Below, piece after piece: positions 7,840 to 17,500 of a stretch of DNA of 62,751 nt (positions are counted from its first letter, which is position 1; every line of letters begins with the position of its first letter). The position numbers were made by a program, and so were the translations under genes. The notes under the pieces were generated by a model. That model made no database searches, was not told where the DNA came from, and worked only from the letters and a program-made list of their open reading frames with translations. The stretch is from assembly GCA_003499525.1 (NCBI GenBank), contig DNTB01000049.1:1-62751 (forward strand), read 5' to 3'. The DNA comes from Flavobacteriales bacterium (lineage in GTDB: Bacteria; Bacteroidota; Bacteroidia; Flavobacteriales_G; Salibacteraceae).

Positions 7840-8924
7840 AATTCCGGGTTTAAAAGGACGAGCGCCGCATTGGTTCCACCAAAACCGGAGGCCGTTTTGA
7901 GCACTCGCTTAATTTTACCTGAACGGTTTTTTTCAATAACATTAATATCCTTAACGGTACCGGGTTCGCGGAATCCATGAGATTTAACGAGCATTCCTTC
8001 TCTCATGGATTGTATAGATAAAATGATTTCTAAGATTCCCGCAGCACCTAAAGTATGCCCAAAATAACCTTTAAAACTATTCAGTGGGACTTCATGGAGC
8101 CCGGTGTTAAAAAATGCCATCGACTCCATGTCATCGTTGTATGATGTGCCCGTACCATGAGCAGAAATAAAATCAATATCCTTGGGATCCAAACTCTGCA
8201 TCGCTTTGCGTATAGCCCTTGCTAAACCCGAACCATCTCTCGAAGGCCCTGAGATATGATTCGCGTCATTGGATGTTCCTCCTTCGTGAAGTATAAATGG
8301 AGGCTTATCATAGATTTCCTTCTTGTTAGAAATTACAACGGATGCAGCAGCCTCTCCCAATGAGAGCCCGCTGCGCATCTTGTCGAAAGGCATGCATGGA
8401 GTCTCGCTAAGCGCAAGAAACGAAGCAAATCCACGGTATGTGAATTCTGAGAATACATCTGCACCAATAACGAGTGCATGATCGTATCGGTTTCTTTGAA
8501 TCAGTTCTGAGGCTATGAGGACAGATTGTACCCCGGAAATACATGCATTCGAAATAACCTTTCGATCACATTTAATATCCAATTGATCTGCAACGACATC
8601 CGCCAGGCGAAACAAGGCTGCTTCTTTGGGATTGTCGCTTTTAATTTTTTCAATATCCCCTTTCGTTGTGCTCAGGATAAGGACCCATCGATCGGACTCA
8701 TTCGCATTTACTTGCTCCAAAGATTTTGACGCTTGCAGCAGACACATTTGTTCTATCCTTGAGAATTTGGAACGATGGATATCAGTAATAATTCCCACTG
8801 GATGATCTCCAAATGGGTTATCGGTTTTTTTCAGAGCACCTTGTCCATTTAAAATGCTGTCGAATACATGGGACAAACCGGCTCCAAGAGGTGTAAGAAT
8901 GCTTTCCGCACCGATATAGGTCAT
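7836..8924 (-). CDS. Beta-ketoacyl-ACP synthase, divergent (catalytic residues present)
   Basis: 362 aa from ATG 8924, which overlaps the thioesterase stop as ATGA; an ATG 12 nt upstream is possible. Catalytic Cys lies in ISNACISG (C128), and His residues in SAHGTGT and GHTLGAAG; the C-terminus has KTASGFGGTN. It is shorter and more divergent than the other two catalytic KS proteins. In aryl-polyene loci several KS proteins with different partner subunits share starter condensation and elongation; which step this one performs cannot be read from sequence. Confidence 0.88.
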   Translation of the reverse strand: MTYIGAESILTPLGAGLSHVFDSILNGQGALKKTDNPFGDHPVGIITDIHRSKFSRIEQMCLLQASKSLEQVNANESDRWVLILSTTKGDIEKIKSDNPKEAALFRLADVVADQLDIKCDRKVISNACISGVQSVLIASELIQRNRYDHALVIGADVFSEFTYRGFASFLALSETPCMPFDKMRSGLSLGEAAASVVISNKKEIYDKPPFILHEGGTSNDANHISGPSRDGSGLARAIRKAMQSLDPKDIDFISAHGTGTSYNDDMESMAFFNTGLHEVPLNSFKGYFGHTLGAAGILEIILSIQSMREGMLVKSHGFREPGTVKDINVIEKNRSGKIKRVLKTASGFGGTNAALVLLNPEL

Positions 8925-9349
8925 TTCGTCTTCCAATCCAGTTGATCACACCAGGAAGCATACATCTCCGGTTTGTATAATTCCAGTTCACGGGTATCTC
9001 TATTTATAAATACCTGTTCGCTGTATGCTGCACATGCGAGCACGTCAGTAGTGCGATTCCATATGTTATAGTGATGAATAATCTTAGCTGCTTTCGAGTA
9101 TTCCAGAATGATTTGAACACCTACATGATCGCCGAGCTGAATTGGTGCTTTGTAATCGAGATTTACACGTACTATAGGAACAAAATACCCCTGATTGTAC
9201 ACTTCTAAATAGTTCATTCCTAATTCTTTACCCAGGAATTCTCTGGCATCTTCCATGTACTTGAGGTAGTTCCCGTGCCAAACAATTCCCATAGAATCTA
9301 CCTCGGAGAACCGGATGTCCAAATTGATTCTTGCATCAATATACTTCAT
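8921..9349 (-). CDS. 4HBT-family acyl thioesterase
   Basis: 142 aa with the hotdog 4-hydroxybenzoyl-CoA-thioesterase signature FSEVDSMGIVWHGNYLKYMED: the Asp is the family's catalytic residue and the H-G-N-Y segment is conserved in YbgC-type enzymes. It would hydrolyse acyl-ACP or acyl-CoA thioesters, releasing the finished chain or clearing stalled ones. ATGA overlaps join it to the ApeP-like gene upstream and the KS gene downstream. Confidence 0.87.
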   Translation of the reverse strand: MKYIDARINLDIRFSEVDSMGIVWHGNYLKYMEDAREFLGKELGMNYLEVYNQGYFVPIVRVNLDYKAPIQLGDHVGVQIILEYSKAAKIIHHYNIWNRTTDVLACAAYSEQVFINRDTRELELYKPEMYASWCDQLDWKTK

Positions 9350-9783
9350 TGGGTTTGCTCAGCAACGATTTTCATTTGACAAGTCAAGCAGATTTCGTTT
9401 TCTCGGCTTATGATGCCTTCGATCAAAGTAATACCAAAGACCTCCTGGAGAACAGAAATTCTGGTTTGAATAACAGTTCCAATTTTAGGAAGTTCATTGA
9501 TCGTTAATTTATTAACTGCACCTATAAAACCTCTTGGCACTTTTGAACCGCTGATATGATAAAGATAACCAAGATTTGCCGCTGCTGTTTGTGCTATATT
9601 TTCTATCGCTCCTTCAACGGTGAGTTTACTATTGTCGACGAAGGCATGCTTTTGCGGAATCTTAAAACTACTAGATGCTGTTTTTTCGTGGCTTTCAATC
9701 AAGCGATCAACGAGAACCATAGGATGTCGATGCGGAATCAGCTTGATTATTGGAACTTGATCAGGACTGGGATATTTGGTCAT
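9346..9783 (-). CDS. Hotdog dehydratase-like protein (ApeP type)
   Basis: 145 aa. The start IKLIPHRHPMVLVDRLIE is the FabZ/FabA N-terminal motif. The acidic residue on the central helix is present (EGAIENIAQ), but the FabZ G-H-F-P motif is replaced by KHAFVDN, putting a His one position off. It is therefore complementary to the ApeI-type protein at 3176-3562, which keeps HFP but lacks the acid. Family knowledge: ApeP-like dehydratases occur with ApeI in aryl-polyene loci. Expected role is dehydration of beta-hydroxyacyl-ACP. The start overlaps the acyltransferase gene by 23 nt. Confidence 0.82.
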   Translation of the reverse strand: MTKYPSPDQVPIIKLIPHRHPMVLVDRLIESHEKTASSSFKIPQKHAFVDNSKLTVEGAIENIAQTAAANLGYLYHISGSKVPRGFIGAVNKLTINELPKIGTVIQTRISVLQEVFGITLIEGIISRENEICLTCQMKIVAEQTQ

Positions 9784-10642
9784 CGTGGAAAGGAAAATAG
9801 TTAAACCATTGTTCAGGATAAGCCCTAACTTTCTGTTCGAGCAAGGTTACAAATTCAGTTGCAATATCTAGGCTGGTACCCTGAGCTTTTTTTGGTTTTG
9901 TTGCGGACAAATGATAATCGAATTTGCCACTTTTAGTTGCAAAGACAATGCTGTACGGCACATCAAATTTTTCGCATAATTCAAAAGGACCTCGAGGAAA
10001 CCTAGCCATCCCATTTAAAAAGTCAAATTGAAATGTTTTATTACGGTTTAAGTATCGATCGCCGTGCATACAAACCAGATGTCCCTTTTTTAATGCACTG
10101 TAGATTTTAAAGACGTGATCAAGATCATCTGTGATATGAATTATTTCAAACTTTGGTTTTAAGCCTGCAGATTCGTACAAACGCTGTATGCTCTCTTTCT
10201 CATTCTGATACATAACTACACTTATTTCTGGACGATATTCAGACAAAATTCCACCTGCAATTTCCCAATTACCAAGGTGCGCTGAGAGAAGGAATGCGCC
10301 TCTTTTTGAATTGACCAGATTGAGGAAATGGCTTTCGCCAACTGTCGTATATCCTATCTGATGGGCCTTATTGGCCATATAAGCTGTTCGGTCTACAAGT
10401 GATTTCCCGAGCAGATACATATTCTTACGAATGGTAGGGTTTGTTTTTTTAGGACTCATCTCCAAATGCTCCTGGTAGAATTGAGCAAGGACTCGTCTGA
10501 CATCTTTTTTAGTCAGATAATAGAACCCACTAACAAAATACAGCACAAAATAGGAGGTACTTAAACCAAAGTTACGGATCAAATAGATGAAAATCCGAAA
10601 ACCGAGGGCAGAGCCTACAGAGCGCCCGGACCATGATCTCAT
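9761..10642 (-). CDS. LpxL/HtrB-like acyltransferase
   Basis: 293 aa of the lipid A biosynthesis acyltransferase family. Hydrophobic N-terminus (FRIFIYLIRNFGL, YFVLYFVSGFYYL), then the H-x4-E catalytic pair in SAHLGNWEIAGG, and the substrate-binding segment HGDRY with RFPRGPFEL. In Gram-negative cells these inner-membrane enzymes transfer acyl chains from ACP to a lipid. In a pigment locus it is a good candidate for joining the aryl-polyene acyl chain to its lipid anchor. ATGA overlap with the ACP gene upstream suggests that it may draw directly on that ACP. Confidence 0.87.
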   Translation of the reverse strand: MRSWSGRSVGSALGFRIFIYLIRNFGLSTSYFVLYFVSGFYYLTKKDVRRVLAQFYQEHLEMSPKKTNPTIRKNMYLLGKSLVDRTAYMANKAHQIGYTTVGESHFLNLVNSKRGAFLLSAHLGNWEIAGGILSEYRPEISVVMYQNEKESIQRLYESAGLKPKFEIIHITDDLDHVFKIYSALKKGHLVCMHGDRYLNRNKTFQFDFLNGMARFPRGPFELCEKFDVPYSIVFATKSGKFDYHLSATKPKKAQGTSLDIATEFVTLLEQKVRAYPEQWFNYFPFHDDQISQS

Positions 10643-10890
10643 TGGTCACAATTCACTTTCTCGCACAAAAAATCATAGAAATCCTGAAAGGTAACAATGG
10701 ATTGAAAATCTTCTCCTGTAGCTTTGAACCCGAAATTACTCTCAATTATAACGACCAAATCAACATAATCCAGACTATCGAGATCAAGGGCCTCCTGCAA
10801 GTTGGCTTCCGCTACAATTTCATTTTCGTCTACTTCGAATTCATCTATTAAAAAGGCATTGACCGTTTCGATCAATTGGCTCTTATTCAT
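10639..10890 (-). CDS. Acyl carrier protein
   Basis: 83 aa with phosphopantetheine attachment in ALDLDSLDYVDL (S39). The N-terminus is acidic (DEFEVDENEI). It differs clearly from the other ACP at 7004-7255, so the two are probably not interchangeable. Overlaps: 8 nt with the FabB-like KS upstream and ATGA with the LpxL-like gene downstream. Confidence 0.92.
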   Translation of the reverse strand: MNKSQLIETVNAFLIDEFEVDENEIVAEANLQEALDLDSLDYVDLVVIIESNFGFKATGEDFQSIVTFQDFYDFLCEKVNCDQ

Positions 10891-12118
10891 ATTTCTTGAA
10901 AATTAAAGTGGAATTGGTTCCCCCGAATCCAAACGAGTTGGACATAAAACAGTTAAGTTCTGTTTTTGTGGTTTTACGAATCACATTAATCTTACTCGTC
11001 TCCATATCGGGATCGACAAAATTAATATTTGGAGCAATAAAGTTTCCATTCAACATCAGCAAACCATATATCGCTTCGCTTGACCCCGCCATCCAGCATT
11101 CATGCCCGGTCATTGATTTTGTTGAACTAACGGGCACTTCGTCGCCAAAAATATTGGAAATGGCTCTTGCTTCTTCGATATCTCCACCCGGAGTGGAAGT
11201 GGCGTGGGCATTGATGTAGTCTATCGCTGAAGGCTCTATTCCTGCCATTTGTAAGGCCATTTTAATGGAGCGTTCCTGTCCTTCGGTATCTGAATTGGAG
11301 ATATGTTTTCCATTTGAGCTGAATCCGTAGCCCACAATTTCAGCGAGAATTTTTGCTCCTCGTTTTAAAGCGGACTCCAAAGATTCTACAATGAGGGTTG
11401 CACCACCACCACTTGTAACTATGCCGTCACGGTCTTTATCAAATGGCCTGCTAGCCTTTGTAGGTTCTTCTTCCCGTGAAGAAAAAACCCCCAGTCCATC
11501 GAAGCTTCCAAAAGTGAGTTCATTTACTTCCTGTGCGCCTCCGCACAAGACCATGTGTTCCAGCCCTGATTTTATGAGATGGTAACCAATGCCAATTGAA
11601 TGAGACCCGGATGCACATGCTGCACTCACCGTAAAGTTGATTCCTTTTAACCGAAGAATAGTAGCCAGATTCATGGTTACTGTGCTGTTCATGGATTGGA
11701 ATATGGATCCTGAACCAACCAACATGGTGTCTTTCTTTTCTCTAATGATGTCGACCGCTTCGATTACAGCCCGTGCGCTTGAATCGTTTCCAAATAAAAT
11801 CCCAACCACATTCTCATCGAGGTATTCCTGATTGACTCCAGCCATTGCCAACGCTTCCATCGTCGAAACATAGGCATATTTGGCTTGTTCTGACATGCCA
11901 ACTCGTTGCCTCCTACTTAGCATGCCCATTAAATTGGGTTCTTCAACAATTCCAGTAAGTGCAGATCGGTAGCCCATTTTTTTACGAACGGGGTCTATCC
12001 CGATACCGCTTCTTCCTTTCAAAAGCGAATCGGTTACTTCTTTAATATTTTGGCCAATGCATGAATAAACTCCGATGCCTGTGATCACCACTCGTCTACT
12101 GTCGGATATTGAACTCAT
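10883..12118 (-). CDS. Beta-ketoacyl-ACP synthase, FabB-like (catalytic)
   Basis: 411 aa. Starts RRVVITGIGVYSCIG; nucleophile in VSAACASGSHS (C168); His residues in NAHATSTPGGD and GHECWMAGSSE; C-terminal SNSFGFGGTN. The NAHATSTPxGD and GHECWMAG patterns are those of FabB (KAS I), unlike the FabF-like KS at 5814. It begins with an ATGA overlap on the ketoreductase stop. Likely an elongation KS working with the ACP encoded next. Confidence 0.92.
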   Translation of the reverse strand: MSSISDSRRVVITGIGVYSCIGQNIKEVTDSLLKGRSGIGIDPVRKKMGYRSALTGIVEEPNLMGMLSRRQRVGMSEQAKYAYVSTMEALAMAGVNQEYLDENVVGILFGNDSSARAVIEAVDIIREKKDTMLVGSGSIFQSMNSTVTMNLATILRLKGINFTVSAACASGSHSIGIGYHLIKSGLEHMVLCGGAQEVNELTFGSFDGLGVFSSREEEPTKASRPFDKDRDGIVTSGGGATLIVESLESALKRGAKILAEIVGYGFSSNGKHISNSDTEGQERSIKMALQMAGIEPSAIDYINAHATSTPGGDIEEARAISNIFGDEVPVSSTKSMTGHECWMAGSSEAIYGLLMLNGNFIAPNINFVDPDMETSKINVIRKTTKTELNCFMSNSFGFGGTNSTLIFKKYE

Positions 12119-12846
12119 ATTATTCCTCCGCTAATATTAATTACTTCACCAGTAATGTATGAGGCATCTTTGGATGCGAGAAATTTAACCAATTGAGCTA
12201 CCTCTTCGGTTGTCCCCATTCTTCTCATTGGAACTAAGTTCTTCACCAATTCTGGATCGACCTCATCCGTCATTTCACTTTCAATAAAACCCGGAGCTAC
12301 GGCATTGACGGTAATGTTTCTTTTAGCTACTTCCCGCGCTAGTGCCTTAGTTGCGGCGATGACCCCTCCTTTGGCAGCAGAATAATTCACCTGTCCTGCC
12401 ATGCCTTTAAGTCCTGATATCGAAGCCATGTTGATGATTCGACCATAGCGCTTACGAACCATGTGCGTAAGCACGCTTTTTGAGACGTTGAACATACCAT
12501 TCAGACTGGTCTGGACTACATGATTGAAGTCACCTTCGCTCATGAAAACCATGAGATTGTCGCGAGTTATGCCTGCATTATTTACCAAAACCGTAATTTG
12601 ATCCTCAGGATTCGATTTGAACCATTGATCCATGGTATTTGCGACCTCTTCACTATCCGACACATCAAACTGAACTAATTCAGCGGAACCTCCATTTGAC
12701 TGAATAGATTCAAGCGTTTCCCTCGCTGCTGGTTCGTTGGAGATATAGTTGATCAAGATATGCAGACCGAGGTCGATCGATAATTTCTCAGAAATAGCCT
12801 TGCCTATTCCTCTGGAAGCACCCGTTATTAAAGCACACTGTTTCAC
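12115..12846 (-). CDS. fabG: 3-oxoacyl-ACP reductase (FabG-like SDR)
   Basis: 243 aa from GTG 12846. Rossmann motif TGASRGIGKA, NNAG in LVNNAGITRDN, catalytic Ser-Tyr-Lys in MASISGLKGMAGQVNYSAAKGG, and the FabG ending TGEVINISGG. It should reduce the beta-keto group of each extension cycle using NADPH, ahead of dehydration by the two hotdog proteins. It lies in the pigment operon rather than beside housekeeping fab genes, so it is probably the cluster-specific reductase. Confidence 0.92.
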   Translation of the reverse strand: MKQCALITGASRGIGKAISEKLSIDLGLHILINYISNEPAARETLESIQSNGGSAELVQFDVSDSEEVANTMDQWFKSNPEDQITVLVNNAGITRDNLMVFMSEGDFNHVVQTSLNGMFNVSKSVLTHMVRKRYGRIINMASISGLKGMAGQVNYSAAKGGVIAATKALAREVAKRNITVNAVAPGFIESEMTDEVDPELVKNLVPMRRMGTTEEVAQLVKFLASKDASYITGEVINISGGII

Positions 12847-12927
12847 AGAAGTTTAAAGTTTTATTTGAATTGGATAAGGTTCTGTTCAATGCGAATCAAG
12901 CCGCTAAAATATTAACTATGAGGTCAA

Positions 12928-14439
12928 CTATTGATCCAACTTTTTTATAAGTTTCCTGAGATGGACTGAATAACTCGTATCCTCCTTGAAATCAGGTATT
13001 TCCTGTCGTATTTGTTCAAGCAATGAGATTCCAGCGGATGACACTTTTTCATAATTCCCCTTGATTTCCAGAGCATGTGCCAAAGTCAACATTTTAATCG
13101 AAAGTATTTCAAAACCATTGTCGATAACGCGCTTCGTCATCCATGATGCATTTGTTCCCATGCTTACTACATCTTGATTATCCCCATTGTTCGAAATGCT
13201 GTGTATGGATGCGGGGAAAGAAAGGCTTTGATTCTCAGCTGCGTTAGAAACTGCGGTGAATTGCACTCCCTGAAGACCATAATTTAATCCGGGAATGCCT
13301 TTGTTGAGAAAGGCTGGGAATTTACCATTTAAAGCAGGATTCAGCAGATAATTAATCTGACGTTCAAGAAGTATGCTGAGCTTAGTAATACCAATTTTGA
13401 GTTTATCCATTTCAAAACTCACATAGTCTCCATGGAAGTTTCCACCATGCAGTACATCACGTTCTGACATGCAAACAATGGGGTTGTCACTTGCAGAGTT
13501 GAGTTCATTAATCACTACTATTTCTGCATTCTCAATAGCGTCATAGATGGGGCCAATTATTTGTGGTACGCATCGCAAAGAGTAATATTCTTGAATTTTA
13601 TCTGTAAAGAAATAAGTGTCTTTAATTTCATCTCCATTGAACAAATGCTCTGGGCGCTTCCTGATTAATTTGCTATCGATGAGAAGTTTACGCATTTCTC
13701 TTGCCACTTGATGCTGTCCCGTATGTTTTTTTGCAGCGTTTAGCGTTTCTGAAAATGCATCGCTATATGACTCTGTGATTTCATTGAGCAATGAGGCCGC
13801 CGCGATGGACCATTTCATTAACCTCTTAGCTCTGATGACGTTCAGAATACCGATTCCGGTCATGCATGATGTGCCATTTAGAATGGCCAGCCCATCCCGA
13901 AGTTTGAGGTCCACAGGAGCAATATTCAATTCTCGTAATAGTGTTTTTGTGTCTCGCTCTTCACCACGATATCTGACTCGGCCTTCTCCTATGAGCGCTT
14001 GACCAAGATGGGCCAGCTGAACCAAATCTCCACTAGCCCCAACACCACCGTGAGCCGGAATAAGGGGATAAACACTATTTCTAATAAATGCCTCAAGACT
14101 TTTAAGAACATCGGGACTTGCAGCGGAATATCCCATGGATAGGGAGTGAAGTCTTGATATCATTGTAGCATGTGAATAGAGGTCGGGAAAGTATTCACCA
14201 AGCCCATTGGCATGACTTCTGATTAGGTTATATTGAAGGTCTTTCAGTTGATCTTTTCGAATACGGTATTGTGCCATGGGGCCAAAACCTGTGTTAATTC
14301 CATAGATGAGTTTGTCTTCGGAAAAGTGTTGAAGAAAATCAAATGACTTCTGGGCTTGCTCTAGTTGATCATCATTGAGCTGGTATTTTTCATCAGAGTA
14401 GAGGTTTTTTTCTACTTCGATAAGGTCAAGGTTTCTCAA
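12928..14439 (-). CDS. Tyrosine ammonia-lyase-type aromatic amino acid lyase
   Basis: 503 aa, the normal length for HAL/TAL enzymes. The MIO cofactor triad Ala-Ser-Gly is in GGVGASGDLVQL (A135-S136-G137), the catalytic Tyr in LIYGINTGFG, and substrate-pocket residues in NLIRSHANG. It resembles, as I remember it, the Flavobacterium johnsoniae flexirubin-cluster TAL (shared GFGPMAQYRI and LQYNLIRSH). No hutU/hutI neighbours exist, which argues against histidine breakdown. It would turn tyrosine into 4-coumarate, the aryl starter. The frame begins at TTG 14439, five codons after a TGA; no early ATG is available. It is the first gene of the minus-strand operon, divergent from the MMPL gene. Confidence 0.87.
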   Translation of the reverse strand: MRNLDLIEVEKNLYSDEKYQLNDDQLEQAQKSFDFLQHFSEDKLIYGINTGFGPMAQYRIRKDQLKDLQYNLIRSHANGLGEYFPDLYSHATMISRLHSLSMGYSAASPDVLKSLEAFIRNSVYPLIPAHGGVGASGDLVQLAHLGQALIGEGRVRYRGEERDTKTLLRELNIAPVDLKLRDGLAILNGTSCMTGIGILNVIRAKRLMKWSIAAASLLNEITESYSDAFSETLNAAKKHTGQHQVAREMRKLLIDSKLIRKRPEHLFNGDEIKDTYFFTDKIQEYYSLRCVPQIIGPIYDAIENAEIVVINELNSASDNPIVCMSERDVLHGGNFHGDYVSFEMDKLKIGITKLSILLERQINYLLNPALNGKFPAFLNKGIPGLNYGLQGVQFTAVSNAAENQSLSFPASIHSISNNGDNQDVVSMGTNASWMTKRVIDNGFEILSIKMLTLAHALEIKGNYEKVSSAGISLLEQIRQEIPDFKEDTSYSVHLRKLIKKLDQ

Positions 14440-14463
14440 TCGTCTTGGATTTCAAATATTTTG

Positions 14464-14494
14464 CAAATAAAACAACCCTAATTTTCTCTGACAA
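14464..14494 (-). promoter_or_regulatory. Candidate promoter of the pigment operon
   Basis: On the minus strand a TTG (14494 to 14492) and TTTATTTG (14471 to 14464) are separated by 20 nt. The Bacteroidota sigma-A consensus is TTG-N about 19-TAnnTTTG, so the -7 box is a one-mismatch fit. Transcription would begin near 14457, leaving a leader of about 20 nt before the TTG start codon. It is a weak pattern and needs a transcript map. Confidence 0.3.
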
Positions 14495-14556
14495 CAGATT
14501 CTTTTAGTCGCTTTCCCGAGCGATCATTGAATTAATATTGTGGGTAAGGTAATACG

Positions 14557-17500
14557 GTGAAGCCATCATACAAATCCATATTGGCATTTAGCTTTTTTTC
14601 TCTTGTGATTATCCTGGGAGGGCTAAGCGTGAAAAAGCTGGATGTCAGTGAAAATCTTTCTCAGTTTTATCGCTCTGGAGATGACGAGCCCCTGGACCAT
14701 TTTATAGATCAAAATAAGAATCAGATCTTCTTTTCTATTGCTGTTAAAGATACCGCGTCTAATGACGGTCAGGCGGAATTAGCGGAACTTTTATCGGCAA
14801 AGCTCGCACAAACATTTCCAAAAGCTCTGGGCAATTTTCAATTCAGGATGGATCTTGATCCAATGGAACTCTATCCGAGATTAGTTCATGATCTGTATGC
14901 ATTTATGGATTCATCGGACTATATCTACCTCGAAAGATATCTGGATTCAATCGATATTTCAGAGATTCTTCGCAGAAGAAAACAAGGAATGTACGGAATC
15001 AATAGCTCAGTTGATGCTCTTATTCTTCGCATGGATCCATTGAATTTTTCAGGAGCTCTATTGGCTCGAAAATTTGACGGAGTGTTTGATCAATTCTACA
15101 ATGCTTCAGGGCTATTCTACACAGCTGACCGCAGCCGTATTTTAATTCGGGGGCGGTTAAAAAGGTCCTTTGATGATAGTGGTTTGGCCGAAAACTTGGT
15201 TGATCGTTTGTATGCCTTTAAGACTGCCTGGGATAAGGATCATCCTGAAAACGAGATGGATTTCTTTGGGCCTGTGGTTATTGCTGCGGCAAATGCCAAA
15301 CAAATAAGAAGAGACTTGAAGGTCACACTCACGGTTGCCATTTCCATTATTGTTCTCATTCTGATCTTGTACTATAGAAATGGCCTGACCGTTCTGCTTT
15401 TTCTTTTACCGGGATTATTTGGAGTTTCTTTTGCGCTTACATTGATATACCTGTTCAAAGGCGACATTTCTGCGTTGGCGCTAAGCGCAGGAGCTGTGGT
15501 CTTCGGTATTATAGTAGATTATTCCTTCCATTTTTTTACGCATTTGAGATCTACAGGGAATGCCTTTCAATCCCGGAACCAGCTCTTTTTACCTATGATC
15601 TCTGGCGGAGCAACCACAATTGTTGCCTTCGGCACTCTGTGGTTTGCGGACTCCGGAATGCTGAATGATTTTGGTCTTTTCGCGACATTTAGTTTGGCAG
15701 GATCACTGTTTTTTGTGTTGGCCATACTTCCCTATATAGTTGCTCCTTTAGAAAACCATTTTCTAGACAAAAGAGCTCACTTTCTTTCGCGCCTTACCCA
15801 GAAATGGAGGTTTAAGAATTTCACATTGAATCGAGAATTCGGAGTGCTTGTGATTGCATTGACTTTGTTTTTTTTCGTGCAGTCTGGCACGCTGAAATAT
15901 GAATCTGACTTTAGCAAATTGAACTTCTATCCAGAGGAACTTAAGAAGTCAGAAACAATCCACCAGGGGATAAATCCAGATACGGATCGGCGTCTTGCTT
16001 TAATAGCTCAAGGTGAAACCCAGAGTGAGGCAATAAGGGTAAACCATCGCATGTATCAACATCTCGGGAAAATAGAGAATGATTTCAACATTAAGCAAGT
16101 TCAGTCCTTTGGGATTTTGCTTCTACCGGACGAAATTCTGGAGCAGAATATGCTGAAATGGAAGGAGTTTTGGAGAGGGTATCCCGATATATTTACTGAA
16201 ATAAGTAACAGATCTAAAGCGCTTGGGTTTACAGAAAATGCATTTGTTCCATTTAAGGCCTGGATACAAGAGGACAGGCCTCATAGCGCATTGCGATCGT
16301 ATTTTTTTGAGTCCAGGTCTTTTTCTTCTCTATGGTTTCAAAATGAACGCGGGTATTTCTTACTCAGCTCGGTAGTTCTAAATAAAGCGGGCGCGTCTGA
16401 GGTTAGTCGGGAAATCAATGAAATTGACGGCGCTATTGTAATCGATGGTGCCGGAATAGTGGAACAATTTATTGATGCAGTAAAAAATGACTTTGACTTC
16501 CTTGTTATCTCGGCGGGAATCATTGTGTTTTTTGCAATGCTAGCGCTGTATGGAAGCTTTGGTCTAACCGTAATTACTTTTCTCCCCATGGTTATAGGTT
16601 GGATTTGGATCACAGGGCTGTGTGCAACTCTTGGAATTCATTTCAACTTTGTAAATATCATATTGGCTACGTTCATCTTTGGTCTCGGAGATGATTTTGC
16701 CATATTTATGACTGACGGATTGGCTAATAGATACCTCAAGGGAAGGGAGGTGTTGACGGAACATAAAACGGGGATCATTCTCTCATCATTGACCACAATT
16801 ATCGGAACTGGAGCCTTGTTTTTTGCGAAACACCCGGCAATTAATTCAATTGCTGCAGTCAGCGTGCTGGGAATAGCCATTATATTGTTCATAACTCTGG
16901 TCATACAGCCCGTTTTGTTTAGAGCTCTTATAGGTACTCGTGTGGCCAATGGAAAACCTCCATATACCTTGCTTGGAGTGTTACATAGCATATTAGGGTA
17001 TTCCTTTTTTGTGATTGGCAGTTTATTGCTAACGCTTTTGAGCCTATTAATTCGATTCATACCTTTTATTTCAACTTCTAATAAGAAGAAATGGATACGT
17101 CGTATTCTGTCAAAAATGGCGGCCGTTCAGTTGGACAGTATCTTTACTGCACGAAGGCGTTATTACGATCTGGATCGCCTGGATTTTGAGAAGCCGTCTA
17201 TCCTTATTGCCAACCACAGTTCATTTTTTGATATTCTGGCCCTGCTGCGTTTAGACCCAAGAATATCGATTATGGTTAATCAATGGGTATATCGGTCGCC
17301 ACTCTTAGGGCCACTGGTTCGATATCTGGATTATGTTCCTGCATTTCTCGATATGGATGGAAAGCTTGAACGAACACGCCGGGCTTTAAAGAACGGGCAG
17401 ACTCTTGCTATTTTTCCTGAAGGTACGAGATCGGTCGATGGCCAACTGCACAGATTTCATCAGGGTGCTTTTTATCTTGCCCGCGAAACAGGTGTTCCGC

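Noticed and set aside
12928..14439. Histidine ammonia-lyase of the hut pathway
   Set aside because: No hutU, hutI or hutG neighbours; the gene heads a polyene operon and its pocket region resembles the flexirubin-cluster tyrosine ammonia-lyase.
16338..17060. Two or three antisense frames inside the MMPL gene
   Set aside because: Shadows of hydrophobic coding sequence; no start context or homology.
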